Source: Scoparia ambigualis
Lineage: Eukaryota; Arthropoda; Insecta; Lepidoptera; Crambidae
Direction: 5' to 3'
Assembly: GCA_963921215.1 (NCBI GenBank)
Contig: OY992502.1
Coordinates: 66,504,622 to 66,568,621 of the forward strand
DNA: 64,000 bases
Shown here: positions 10,152-21,433 of the stretch, piece by piece
Layout of the letters: the number at the start of each line of letters is the position of its first letter
Numbering within the stretch: position 1 is the stretch's first letter
Notes under the pieces: model-generated
Told to the model about the DNA's origin: nothing
Databases searched by the model: none
Seen by the model: only the letters and a program-made list of their open reading frames with translations
Program-made: the position numbers and the translations under genes

Positions 10152-10511
10152 AGAGGTTTACGCATTTTGGTTTTCCATAGAAACTTCCAAGTCGAAATTT
10201 TTAAAAACTAATAAGCCAATTTTGATGAAACTTTGCATGCTAAATTAAAACACAGGGATCTAAATAGTTTGTTGAAAACATATTTTAAAAACGTTTATTT
10301 AGCTGAGTATATTGTGATTTAAAGTCCACTATAGAAAGTTTAAAATCGTAATAACTCACATAAATAAACGTTTTTTAAAAATATTTTCAACAAACTATTT
10401 AGATCCCTGTGTTTTACTTTAGCATGCAAAGTTTCATCAAAATTGGCTAATTGGTATTTAAAAATTTTGACTTAGAAGTTTGTATGGAAAACCGAAATGT
10501 GTAAACCCTCT
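10152..10511. mobile_element. Palindromic TA-flanked MITE (360 bp)
   Basis: Two arms of about 150 bp are near-perfect reverse complements around a centre at about 10330. The ends read AGAGGTTTAC and GTAAACCCTCT and are flanked by TA on both sides, the target duplication of Tc1/mariner elements. There is no coding capacity, so movement would need a transposase supplied in trans. Matching words in both arms include GATGAAACTTTGCATGCTAA and ACACAGGGATCTAAATAGTT. Confidence 0.75.
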
Positions 10512-10769
10512 TAAATATAAGTATTTAAGAGTAGTCTGGTGTGCTGACTGCTTCTGCGGCACTCTTTGCTAACCGTTTGGGGATTATGGTCGTAAGTGTA
10601 TGTACTATGTATGTACCTATACGGGTTTTTCGCACGACACGCGGGTGAGGGGAAGGGGGGGGGGGCACCATCGAACCGGCCGACCTAACGTCCTGCATAA
10701 TTCCGCGCCATCATTCATGGATGGCCCACAACGTGATTGTAAATAGGTCGACTTACATAGAATACTTTA

Positions 10770-11215
10770 GGGTTTTTCAACGCAAACACAAATGTGGTGA
10801 ATGTTATATCATTGAAGTCTAGTCATCGTAATAATCGAAGGACAAATGAGACATGGTGATCATAATCCAAAAAAATCAAAAACTCAGTTTACCCGACCTG
10901 ACAATTGAACCCGGGACGTTCGAATATCAGCCCCCTTACTCTTGAAACCGATCGGTATTGGATCGGATTGGTATTGTGAAATTTCGTACTTTTAAAATAC
11001 GACACCAGCACTAATTTCGATTCATTTTGGGTGAACTAAATGGCACTGAGTTTTATTTTTTTTTCACTCAATATCCTCGCAATATGAATCCTTACTAGCT
11101 CTGGTATCTTAACTTAGGAATACGAAACTTCACAATACCAATCTCCATCGATCGGGATCGGTTTCAAGAGTAAGTGGGCAGGTCGACGTCGAACGCTTTG
11201 CCATTCGGCCACTGA
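10770..11215 (-). repeat. tRNA-derived SINE split by a MITE
   Basis: On the minus strand the head reads GGCCTCAGTGGCCGAATGGC (A-box region) at about 11195-11215. The B box GGGTTCAATTG lies at about 10900-10911 and is followed by an AT-rich body. The head is interrupted by a 240-bp inverted-repeat element (10935-11174), so the two promoter blocks are now far apart. Without the insert the head would be of normal tRNA length. Confidence 0.6.
10935..11174. mobile_element. MITE inserted in a SINE head
   Basis: The terminal inverted repeats are CTTACTCTTGAAACCGATC and its complement, continuing inward over ATTGGTATTGTGAA and TTTCGTA for about 55 bp with some mismatch. There is no coding content. 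The target duplication is unclear because the SINE sequence at the junction is not known exactly. Confidence 0.65.
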
Positions 11216-11884
11216 GGCCAAATCAATCAATCAATTTTTCACAACACAACTAAAATACTGAAAATGCTCTCTGTATTTTAGCTGTTAATTATCAGTGAAA
11301 TAACAGTCACTCGCTGAAAGTCAATTTGCCCGGGAAAAATAATTGGCCGGATATTATTGTCCTCTCGCTGCGGACGTGGCGTCGAGCAAACAACTATCTC
11401 ATAAAAACGTGGGTAGACACCAATTGTCTCCGATAATAACTTATATATTGTTATTGGCTGTTTGCTGTGTACGTAACAAACAACTATTTTCTCCGACTAC
11501 CCACGACCGCAGATTAGATGTTATAGTTACTATCACGACGATTATTTGAAGCAGCCGCTAGGCGTATCGATCGTCAAACAGAATTTTAACTCAACTAGTC
11601 GGATGGACAGAACTTGACAGTGACTCTATAAAGCTGTGGGACTTTATTGAGGTCTCACACGGACTTTTTGAGAGAATTTGAAAAGTGATGTTGCACTGTT
11701 TTGTTTTATTTGCTAACACTCATGCACGTTCACGAACACTTAACTGTAAATAATCCACCATTATTTCACATTAATATTCGACAAAATACAAATTATAGAA
11801 AATAAAACAAAACTGCAGACATGACGCTTCACTTTCCCACCAAGCAAAATGCGGTGATCACAAACCAGGGCTAAGTATGCTTCT
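11175..11884. other. Noncoding stretch
   Basis: Apart from the SINE head up to 11215, I see nothing that supports a gene. Two loosely inverted blocks near 11380-11510 (CAACTATCTC and similar) are weak. Confidence 0.3.
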
Positions 11885-12124
11885 AAAAACCTCATACCAT
11901 TATCGCTCTTTTACCACCGAACCTCCAGACGTACTGAAGGATATCATCCCCACCTAGTAGAAGTTCCACTATGTCGCACTAAACGCTTCATGTCATCATT
12001 TTTGTTGCGCACTGGCAAGGAGTGGAATTCTCTGCCATCGTCTGTGTCCCCAAAAACTTTTAACCTGAATGCCTTCAAGGCGAGAGTTAATAGGCATCTT
12101 CTGGGGCAGCTCGCTCCATCGTAG
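11885..12124 (+). pseudogene. LINE ORF2 C-terminal fragment
   Basis: The plus strand encodes about 79 residues before a stop at 12122. Motifs in order are FYHRTSRRTEGYHPHLVEV, CRTKRFMSSFLLRTGKEWNS and LPSSVSPKTFNLNAFKARVN, ending RHLLGQLAPS. A Trp-Asn-x-Leu-Pro block followed by a Phe-Lys-x-x-hydrophobic helix is the usual end of jockey/CR1-type ORF2 proteins. There is no RT domain upstream, so only the 3' end of the element remains. A similar ending is seen at 22150-22700. Confidence 0.65.
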
Positions 12125-12365
12125 ACCTCATCTACGCTCACCATCAGGCGAGATAGGGGTCAAGAGCTGTCTTATTAAGCATAAAAAATAATAATCCACT
12201 TAAAACACTTGACTTCAATTGAACCTTCCAGTTATCGAGCCAAGCGCTTGACCCTTCGACCACCGGGGCGTTATCAAGGAAGCTATCCCTAAGTAATTGA
12301 CAGTCAATTAGACAAAGCTCGCACAAAGAGGTTGTTCGGGCGAGCCGCCTATCTGCCGAGCTGCG

Positions 12366-13510
12366 CATACATCCGGCCAAACAATGCAGACTAATTGGTC
12401 AGCAGTGTTCACCTCTGTATCTAATTACTGTCATTCTTAAGATGTGCGTATATTATTAGCAGTTTATGCGTACAGTCACGATGCTAGGCAACGATAGTTC
12501 ATACGGATGTTTATTCGTTATTTCTTAATAATATCTATTAATACTGACTGTAGGTTTAGTAATTAAGGCGAGTCACCGGTAAATGCGGGCAAAATTGTTT
12601 AGCTAGATCAAATGGTTTATGTATTTACTATTAAATTAAGCTCATATAAAATATATATATAAAACACTAAAGGATATTGCCTAAATAATGTGCTAATTTG
12701 TTACGCGATTAGATGTACTAATCTAGTAAAGATTATAAAAATCCCGAAAACAGGCCAAATAAAAGTCTAAAACGGATGATTTCTTACATATTTTTTGAAA
12801 TTTTCGACATAATTTTTACATGTAAATATTTATTTTGAAGTTCTACAGAGAACCTGCTAATTCATTAAATCCTATAAAATCTATATCGGCAAAAAACCTA
12901 TAAAAACCTACAAAACGCGCCTATTTGCGCCGCTTTCATACATCCGGCCAAACAATGCAGACTAAGTAATTGGTCAGCAGTGTTCACCTCTGTATCTAAT
13001 TACTGTCATTCTTAAGATGTGCGTATATTATTAGCAGTTTATGCGTACAGTCACGATACTAGGCAACGATAGTTCATACGGATGTTTATTCGTTATTTCT
13101 TAATAATATCTATTAATACTTACTGTAGGTTTAGTAATTAAGGCGAGTCACCGGTAAATGCGGGCAAAACTGTTTAGCTAGATCAAATGGTTTATGTATC
13201 TACTGTTAAATTACGCTCATATAAAAAATATATATAAAACACTAAAGGACATTGCCTAAATAATGTGCTAATTTGTTACGCGATTAGATGTACTAATCTA
13301 GTAAAGATTATAAAAATCCCGAAAACAGGCCAAATAAAAGTCTAAAACGGATGATTTCTTACATATTTTTTGAAATTTTCGACATAATTTTTACATGTAA
13401 AAATTTATTTTGAAGTTCTACAGAGAACCTGCTAATTCATTAAATCCTATAAAATCTATATCGGCAAAAAACCTATAAAAACCTACAAAACGCGCCTTTT
13501 GCGCCGCTTT
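12366..13510. repeat. Tandem duplication of about 571 bp
   Basis: Unit 1 (12366-12936) and unit 2 (12937-13510) match almost base for base, from ATCCGGCCAAACAATGCAGA at 12371 and 12942 to GCGCCGCTTT at 12927 and 13501. Differences are scattered substitutions and a few short indels. No inverted ends or coding sequence are visible. The unit has a CGGCAAAAAACCTATAAAAA motif near its end. It looks like a recent local duplication. Confidence 0.85.
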
Positions 13511-13681
13511 GCTTAATACCTGTCCCGTACCGTCGTACGTCGAGAGAGCGAGAGAGAAGCGCTCGAAAGGACTCGCCTTAAGTAAAGTGGTACTTATATT
13601 CACCTATACATATCAAATAATAAACGCCAGCTAAGAAAATAAGATCAATCACGAATATTATCATATCATTATTTTTATTTT

Positions 13682-13790
13682 TTAACCCACCAACCCGCAT
13701 TGGGCCAGCATTGTGGGTCATGAAGGCCCAATTTCCCCATGTTCTGGTGGCTATGCGCCCAGTTATGAGACGTTTAGTCTGATGATGATT
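13682..13790 (+). repeat. Lepidopteran retroposon 3' end
   Basis: Starts with CCCACCAACCCGCATTGGGC and ends near GACGTTTAGTCTGATGATGA. Same family as 1893-2017. Confidence 0.6.
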
Positions 13791-13799
13791 GCTATAGGT

Positions 13800-15100
13800 A
13801 ATTTAAGCATATGTACTCGTAAATTTAACTAACTTAAGGTATGTACGCATAAAGTAAACGTACGTTGATGATCACAAATAACGTTTCTCTAGATATGTAG
13901 CAAACACCCAAACGCAGAAAAACGTAATTCGTAACGGAACATTTCCTTATCCACCGTAAGCGCACGGGTAAGTATCTGAAACACATTTATCAATGCCACG
14001 AGTTAGGTGCAGGCCGCCTTATTTCATTCATTAGGGTTACTGCGAGGGAGACGTCTTCTCGAATTCGAATTGTAGAACGTGCACGGGTTATTTTAGTACG
14101 AATCTATCTACTACAAACCTTGGGCTAGCGTGCTGGGTAGGGAGTAGGGGGACCATTGGGCTGTTGTCCATGTGGAAAGTCTATTTCTTATGACCGCTGG
14201 TGATGTGGCGACTCTCCCCCCAGCGCCCGCTTCCCTGTCCAGGTCCGAAGGCTTCGGCAGGGACTCGAGTGAAGGGGAGGCCTAGGGTCAGGGAGGGAAC
14301 ACTGGCTCGGAGATCACGAGATCAACGAGATCTAGTAAGTAGTTTTTTTATTACGTCATAAATTAATTATTTTAAAAAAATACACTATTATTAAAACATC
14401 GATCAAAGTTACAACGAACTACAAGAACTTATAAATGATGTTACTTGTTGCTACGGAACTCTTCATGGGCGAGTCCGACTCGCACTTGGCCGGTTTTTTT
14501 TTCTTAACCCTTACGAGTTTTTTAATGACTAATGTTTTTGTCGAAGAGTGGGTCTAATCTACTTAGTACTGGCTGATATTTTAAGGCTCTCAGTATTAGT
14601 GTTGGTTTCTAGTTTGATCTAAAATCCAAAATGGCGAGAAGGTCAACAGTGGCTCGTTTTTTTTAAAGATAAAAAACCTTATAACATTAAATATTATTCA
14701 ATCCTTATCCATTTTTTATTTTTCCTAAAGATCAGAGCCTCTATGTAGGGTGAGGTAGAAGTGACTACTACACACAGAGGGTGTAGTAGCCACTGTGTAC
14801 TGTTGGAGGGTACTAGTCACTGTGTACAGGTCGTAGTACACAGTGGCTCGATACCAGTTTTAAAAAAATGGATATGGCTTTTTTGGTAAATATAATAGCA
14901 AAACTATTTACCTACTACGTTTGAAAGTTTAATAATGAACTATGCTTTGTGCTCGCTACAAATATTTTAATAATTTATATTTTTCATTCAACAGCCATAT
15001 GAAAAAATCCTAGCCACTGTTCCCTCCCTGACCCTACCCACTAAAGCTCCTTGCACCATCCTCAGGGTACTTTGAGAACGCCTTTACCAAGTAGTGGGAC
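13800..15100. other. Noncoding stretch, partly GC-rich
   Basis: No gene supported. 14120-14330 is GC-rich and shows some word-level likeness to 44023-44220, so it is probably an unidentified repeat. 14755-14860 has repeated CACTGTGTAC words. An AGTGGGACATTTATAGGCTG piece at 15090-15110 belongs to the GATGAT retroposon family. Confidence 0.35.
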
Positions 15101-15118
15101 ATTTATAGGCTGATAGCG

Positions 15119-15699
15119 ATGATGGATAGATATAGATAGATAAAAAGCTTTATTGCACACACAAAAATACAGAAAACATAAAATAAGCATATTGAAACTA
15201 ATATGGGCAAAGGCGGTCTTATCGCTTGAAGTGATCTCTTCCAGACAACCTTTGCTGTATAGGACAACAGAAAAAGAACGACAAGCAGTGCACCAATAAC
15301 AAGCAAATATGAAATAAAAAAATAGAATTAAAATACTTAATATAAAAATAAATTTAATAAACTTACAATACAGATACCTACCTACTATAAAATATTATAA
15401 AAATAAACATATATAAATAAATAATATAATATATAAGTAATCATACTAGTAATATAATAAAATACATAAAATAGAATAATAGTTGTTGCAAACTAGGACC
15501 TAGTCAAGAGATGCAAATGCAGTTTGGCTTTGAAAGAAGCAGGTGACTTTGAGTGACGAACTTCAGATGGGAGTTTGTTCCAAAGGCTGACAGCTTCAAC
15601 TGAGAAGGAGTCTCTGAAGTATTCAGAACGAGTCAAGCGTTGTTTCAGTAGGTTCTCATGATGATGATGATACTGCCTGCTTCCCGGATGGGTGGGCAA
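15119..15699 (-). pseudogene. LINE 3' end: ORF2 C-terminus, UTR and TATCT-type tail
   Basis: The minus-strand frame from 15699 to 15493 encodes RLTRSEYFRDSFSVEAVSLW, NKLPSEVRHSKSPASFKAKL and the final HLHLLTRS. This is the Trp-Asn-x-Leu-Pro end of a non-LTR ORF2. A UTR of about 370 bp follows, with AATAAA and a TATCTATCTAT tail at 15120-15142. The upstream reverse transcriptase is missing, so the copy is 5' truncated. A short piece with a similar TATCT tail lies at 25500-25560. Confidence 0.6.
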
Positions 15700-16766
15700 G
15701 GACCACAGCTTTCCATTGCTACGGTCCTCACACTTCTCTTGCTTCCTATACTTTTTTTTTGTCTAAAAAGTTTTTTGATACAGCTCTTCAAACCATTTTA
15801 CAAGAAAATTCAGACATTCTATTACAACCCCTCTGTGTTTGCAGCTTCCCACGCATCAGAATATGAGAATGATCCTTCGGGAGCTCCAGTATAAACATTG
15901 TTTTTAATAATCTTTGTATCCTGCTGACTCCCCTCTGGGCTTTCGTTGAAAATGTATTTGTTTTCTTAGAAATTTACTTTGCCATTCTGCGGGCGCACTT
16001 AAGCCATGCCGAGATCTTTGCAATGTTTGTGGTTACAATATATTTTCACATGTTAGTGTATTGTAAACTTTCTGAAATACAAAGGTTTATCTTGAAAAAT
16101 AAAATACTCATTCGTTGAGTCTAATTAAATTTAGTTTTAGTGAAGATAAAAATCTATCGATGAAAAAATTATTCCGACCATTTTTAATTTCTTCTTATTT
16201 CTTCACCATTATTTTTTTCTGATTCCGAAATGATTAGCTGGCGTACGTTTTCTGTCGTCATAAGATAATTGTGTGTATCCGACCAGCCCTGTAAAACGAA
16301 TTTCATTATATTCCAATTTCGCGTACGACAAGAACCGTTGCTAACGGTGGCAGCACGGCAGCCAATTAATGAGTTTGCGAGTGCACAAATCTCAAGTTTC
16401 CGTGTCACTACGCTCGCCATCATTTGGGTCACCCCGCGCCCCGTGTGAAGCGGCCTTATAGATATAAATCGGGGAAGTTTCTACTTGCTAAATGCTGCTC
16501 ATTTGCGTAACAGCTCAGGTTCTAAGTTGGTCGGTGGCCAATTTCCGTGGCCGATCGTTGGATTGTGTTGTGTGGCACCTCTAGTAAATCTGTTTTGAGT
16601 TTTTCAGTATAAAAGTAATAAAACTTCAATTCTAGATTAGAGTTTGCTGTCTGTGCATAATACTCGATCGTACGTAAGGACAAAATGTTTCAGGAATTTT
16701 TCAATTTTGGAATCTCTTACTCAATCTACTTTTTGGGCTTACTTGCGTTTTAGGATGGTAGTCTAA
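15700..16766. other. Noncoding stretch
   Basis: No gene supported. The minus frame at 16184-16432 is an isolated open frame with no motif. The blocks near 16430-16600 are unremarkable. Confidence 0.35.
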
Positions 16767-17382
16767 AGGTCGGACCGCATTTGAGCGGCGCGGCGCTGCG
16801 CTGCGCTGCGCGTCGCTTTACAGCACCTATCGCACTATAACTGCAGGTAGCGGCAGCTCGCGTCATTCCTTTGCTTATTTGCGTGGGAGCAACGTCTCCC
16901 AACGTTAAAAGATGGGAGAATACGACAGTTACGAGGATTTGTTACTTGTGTCTTTGTTATGTGCAGAAGAAGAACGCAATAGAACATACCGTTTCTGAGA
17001 TATGGTCGCGCTATGAAGAAGATGAATACCACTGACTGCTTCCTCATCTACTTATAAGGACTGCACGATTTCACAATAACTTCAGAATGTGTAAGACAAG
17101 ATTTTATGAACTATTCCATTATAACAATACCATATACTCACTAAGCGCAGTGCGCAGACTGACGTTACGCGCCGCTTGCTATATCACACTAGCGTCGCTG
17201 CGCAGCGCCCCAGGGCGCTGCGCGTCAAAATATTCTTTTGGAGGCAACATTGCTGCGACGCTTACTGCAGCGCCGCCCTAGTACGACATACACCATACAA
17301 AATGACTAAAGGAATATTTTGATGCGTCGTCATGCCGTGCTGTGCAGCGCAGCGCCGCGCCGCTCAAATGCAGTCCGACCTA
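16767..17382. mobile_element. DNA element with GC-rich inverted ends (about 616 bp)
   Basis: The left end AGGTCGGACCGCATTTGAGC and the right end GCTCAAATGCAGTCCGACCT are reverse complements with one mismatch, and both continue into GCGCGGCGCTGCGCTGC. TAA flanks both sides (16764-16766 and 17383-17385), compatible with a 3-bp PIF/Harbinger-type duplication, but the right end has one extra base. No transposase is seen, so the element is nonautonomous. The GC-rich ends stand out against the AT-rich surroundings. Confidence 0.6.
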
Positions 17383-17918
17383 TAAGGTAGTTGAACTATC
17401 TGTACATTTTTTTGCTGAACGATCTTTTCTCCTTTTTATTGCCACTGATTTCTTCGTAGCTGTTTTTCTCGATCCAACCTATCGAAAGTTGGTCGTCTCC
17501 GGCTGAGGCGACACGTCCGCGCGTCATGATGGCCCCGCCCGAAGTTTCCACATCTCGATCGATGAATCACTCGTCTGCTTGTGGGTAGGCAGCGGCTTCG
17601 TGACTCGCATCTCTAAATAGTTTTATTGTTCCTTTTATGTGCCAGGAATACTCTCATGAGACCAATGCTTCAATCTATTGGTTTATAAATCAGATATTTT
17701 TACGTGATGTGTTTCAGAATAACAACCTGCACAATATTCAGGCCTGAGGATCCTTGGTCTAGTAACAGCTTTTAAATTGCTATGGCTAAATAGCAATACT
17801 AATACCACCAAGTCTTTTAATAGTCGTGAGGTTTTGTGTTTAAGTTTTTCCGTAATATAAGTTTGTATAAGTCTTGTTAATAACAACGCAACTCTTGCTA
17901 CGACCAGCATGCTACTAT

Positions 17919-18098
17919 AGCGCGACCTTTACGCGGATCACTTTCTTCCGTGGTAACGTGTGGCACTGATGGTCTGACTACAAATATAAAATTTCTTGTC
18001 CTACAAGATAAGTTAATGTTATTGTAACTAATATTTGTAAAGACAAATCAGTGCCAGACGCTACCACGGAAGAAATTGATCCGCGTAAAGGTTGCGCT
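17919..18098. mobile_element. Palindromic MITE (about 180 bp)
   Basis: The arms read GCGCGACCTTTACGCGGATC with TTCTTCCGTGGTA...GGCACTGAT, and their complement at 18045-18098. Arm length is about 50 bp with a few mismatches. There is no coding content and the target duplication is not clear. Confidence 0.6.
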
Positions 18099-18414
18099 CG
18101 AACTTGCGCGCTATACAGAGACTGTAAGTTTACAGTTCGCATTTTATCACTTGTAACAGATACCATTTTCTAGTTACACCTTGCACAAAAGCGCCAGTAG
18201 TTATATTTAGAATACGTTTCCAATACGTCGTGTACGTACTAGCGTTGGCATTAACGCTGCCTACCCGCATTAGCATGTAGTATCAGATTAGCGCGCCGGG
18301 TGCGCCCGTAAAAGGATTAGCCCTTATAAGCTGGGTGCCCTTCAGCCGCCCTTCGCCTTCCTTCTTCAGCGTGGCGCTTCAAGGTCGACGCACATAGTGA
18401 CTTATGATGATCAT

Positions 18415-18640
18415 TTTGTGTATCATCATCATCAGCCTTTATTCGTCCCACTCCGGGCCACAGGCCTTCCACGTGGAACACAGCACATGGAGAAAAGGGT
18501 CGATAACCCACTGCGTGGAGTGGTGTGTTTTAAAGACTGCTATGTCACGACAACAACCGGGACTAACGGTTTTATGTTTCATCCGAATCACGGAAGCTCG
18601 CTGTATCCAAGAAAAATATTATTGTCATGATGACATTCTT
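18415..18640 (-). repeat. Lepidopteran GATGAT-tailed retroposon, longer copy
   Basis: Read on the minus strand it ends with GTGGCCCGGAGTGGGACGAA and an ATGATGATG tail at 18422-18432. The inner part, ACGACAACAACCGGGACTAA, recurs at 32100-32125. Noncoding. Confidence 0.55.
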
Positions 18641-19684
18641 CCAAAAAAAATTTTCCACTGTCATGGTCACTTACATTAGAATAAATTATGACCAGGATTA
18701 TTACAATTCATAAACCTTACATACCTGCGAAAAAATCACATCGACCTATTGCCCCTTTCTTTGTGTGCCGATGCCGTAAAGTAAGGACAAAGTAACTTAC
18801 TTTCCCATTTATAATGTTCGGATTACGATGGTGAGGTTTCGCGGCGCGGCGGGCCAAGCCGCTTTGTTCGTTTAATTGGTAATGAGCGGGTAATTGATTG
18901 CGGAGTTAGTGGTCTTCTGGAAATTGTTTTTGCTCCCGGTTGAGTCATGAAGGTTAACGGACGGCTCGCGTGAGGTAACTTGAAGGTGTTACCCCCTTTT
19001 GTTGTTAGCGTTAAAGTAATATAACTATATGTGACTTTATTAGGTATAATAAGAGAAGTCTTGATTGATATTATCCTGTTAGCTGCCGTAAAACCAGTCC
19101 GAGTCGTCATGATTGAGGGTCGTGACCACCAAAAACCGCTACCAGGGCTCTCCTGGAGGTCCTATCCTGGACTAAGCGGATAGCCGCCTGCGTGTCCCTT
19201 TGGTCTTTCTAAAATTAGTTAAGATAATAGTCCTAGCACAGAACTATTTTATGCTGTAGGTACTCTTCCATTTTTGTCATCGCACCTAAATCAGTTGACT
19301 TATAAATAGTAGTGTATGCCTGTCATCGAGTAATAAAGTGTTACACAAGCATATTATGTAAATAAAGAAAACTAGAACTTAACGGAAACGCACATAACGA
19401 AATCATGAACAAACTAAAATAGCTTCACTTTATAGTTTATGAAAACATTGTCTCTGCTAACTTTGTAAGCGGGTTGTAAGAGCGACCGATAAGACCTTTA
19501 TACGACACTTTAATGTTCCAAACGATCCTAACTTTAACAGCTCTGCCATTTATCTTTACAGTTTTGATCTTCACATACAATGTTTTAAGTATTATTAAGC
19601 GAGTTCTAACAAACGCACCAACTCGAGAAACACAATTACTAAATAAACTTTTTACTTTAAACATATACTCATTTAAGAGTCTCT
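18641..19684. other. Noncoding stretch
   Basis: No gene supported. The minus frame at 18823-19110 is rich in Thr/Arg/Pro and lacks a recognisable domain. Confidence 0.35.
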
Positions 19685-19814
19685 CAAGAAGGAGTGGGAG
19701 GCCTTTGCCCTGCAGTGGGACAAATTGGGCTAGATAATAATAATAACGGGCATGTCGCCGGCCCGGGGAATCCATCCGCCACATTATTTCCGGTTGTTCT
19801 AGTCTAGCTAACGG

Positions 19815-20345
19815 AGACTATTTGCACAGGCACAACCTCGTAGCCAGGATTATCCACCAGCAACTTGCTCTTCAATACAATCTTGTGGAAACGGAAGTAC
19901 CGTACTATAGGTATATGCCCGACCCAGTTCTCGAAAATGGCAATTGCACATTGTATCACTGACAGGACTATTGTTGCCAATAAGCCTGACATAGTGGTGA
20001 TAGACCGACTAGAGCATCGCGCAATGATTGTTGATATAACAGTCCCTCATGAAGGCTGAGAAAGATAAACAAACTAAGTATCTTGACTTGGCTCGCGAGG
20101 TTGTTGACATGTGGGATGTGAACACAGCAGTCATTTTGCCGATAGTCGTGACGGCCCATAGCATAATTGCCAAGAGCCTCGATCAACACCTAAAGAGGCT
20201 CTCGTTGGGCAGCTGGATCAAGGGCTTGATCCAGAAACCAGTACTCTTGGACACGGCGCGCATAGTTAGGAGGTTCCTCTCTCAGGAGCCCTGACCACCG
20301 GTAGCTTGGACCCTGTTCCCGATACCGGTGGGCTACTATTTTTTA
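19815..20345 (+). pseudogene. LINE C-terminal nuclease-like fragment, copy A
   Basis: The plus strand reads ARIIHQQLALQYNLVETEVP and MPDPVLENGNCTLY, then after frame changes RTIVANKPDIVVIDR, MIVDITVPHE and YLDLAREVVDMWDV, and finally LLDTARIVRRFL. A PD near the start of a strand followed by xxDIxVPH resembles the PD-(D/E)xK restriction-like nuclease of R2/R4-type LINEs, and this C-terminal block is common in lepidopteran retroelements. Stops and frameshifts make it a pseudogene. The 3' end has an AATAAATGG...(AATAAT)n tail at 20410-20435. The family is inferred from motifs. Confidence 0.5.
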
Positions 20346-20435
20346 TATTTTTAAATGTTTTTTGTATTTTTATAGAAATATTCAAAAATGTAAATAGTAT
20401 GTATATAAATGAATAAATGGAATAATAATAATAAG

Positions 20436-20815
20436 CTCAGTAAGTACCTTGACTTGGCTCACGAAGTTACCGCCATGTGGGATGTGGATTCAACCATTAT
20501 TGTACCGATAGTCGTTTCGGCAAACGGTCTTTTAGCTAAGAGCCTCGATCAACACCTAGAGAGGCTCTCGCTGAAAGGTTGGGTCAAGGGTCAGATTCAA
20601 AAGGCAGTACTCCTTGACACGGCACGTATTGTCAGGAGGTTCCTCACTCTGCAGCCCTAGCAACCGATAGCTTGGGTCTATTCCCGCTCCCGGTGGCAAC
20701 CTAGGTTAAGTTTGTTATAATATTTTATATTGTTATTAAGTATGTTTTTTATATAAAATATTGTAAAAATCTTTACTTAAGATATATCTACTCGTATACT
20801 AATATAATAAAGAGG
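20436..20815 (+). pseudogene. LINE C-terminal nuclease-like fragment, copy B
   Basis: Starts directly after the tail of copy A and repeats its last ~75 codons (KYLDLAHEVTAMWDV, KSLDQHLERLSLKGWVKGQI, ARIVRRFLTLQP, stop at 20658-20660). The UTR then runs to an AATATAATAAAGAG tail. It is closer to copy C at 36090-36538 than to copy A. It is a 5'-truncated retroposed fragment. Confidence 0.55.
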
Positions 20816-21185
20816 AAACATTTGATTGTTTGTTTGTATTGAATAGGCTCCGAAACTACTAGACCGATTTAAAAAATTCTCTCACCGTTGGGAAGGTACA
20901 CTATCTCCGGGTGACATAGGCTATATTATATTTTCAAAAAAATTAGGGATCCTTGCTAAAACTCAAATAAATTCCTTAAATCGCGTGCGGTAAGAAAACT
21001 ATTGATGATAGAATAAAATAATGTAGGTACTATGGCTTTGCAGAACACACCATTATCTACAAAAAGTGTCGCGAACTAATTTAGTTACGTCACAAGTGTT
21101 TTTGGGAGGGGAGTCATTTTGAAAAATCGTCACGGGGTACGGGGTTCACGCGAACGAAGTCGCCGGCGGTCTGCTAGTGTTAAAT
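20816..21185 (+). repeat. Lepidopteran dispersed repeat (ACCGATTT...GCGAAG family)
   Basis: TACTAGACCGATTTAAAAAA, then GTGACATAGGCTATATTATA, and at the end GCGAACGAAGTCGCCGGCGG followed by TCTGCTAGTG. These blocks mark a very common nonautonomous repeat of lepidopteran genomes. A related copy lies at 31660-31845. The class is not certain. Confidence 0.5.
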
Positions 21186-21433
21186 AAAGAGGATAATAAT
21201 AATACTCATTTAAACCTAGTTCTTCTGTCACAAGCACAGAATAGAAGATAGAGGTCATCTGTTCTGTTTTCACTAGCAATAAAATATAAGGTAGCTAATA
21301 AGCCTGCTAATAATTGCCACGGTAGTTTAAAAACATCGTCAATAGAGCTTAAGCACAGCTCCATGCATGTGTGTTTTATTCTGAAGTGAACTAGCGGCCT
21401 ACCCGCGGCTTTGCCCGCATGGACATACCGTAC

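Noticed and set aside
18823..19110. 95-codon minus-strand gene
   Set aside because: No motif, biased composition, no splice or start support.
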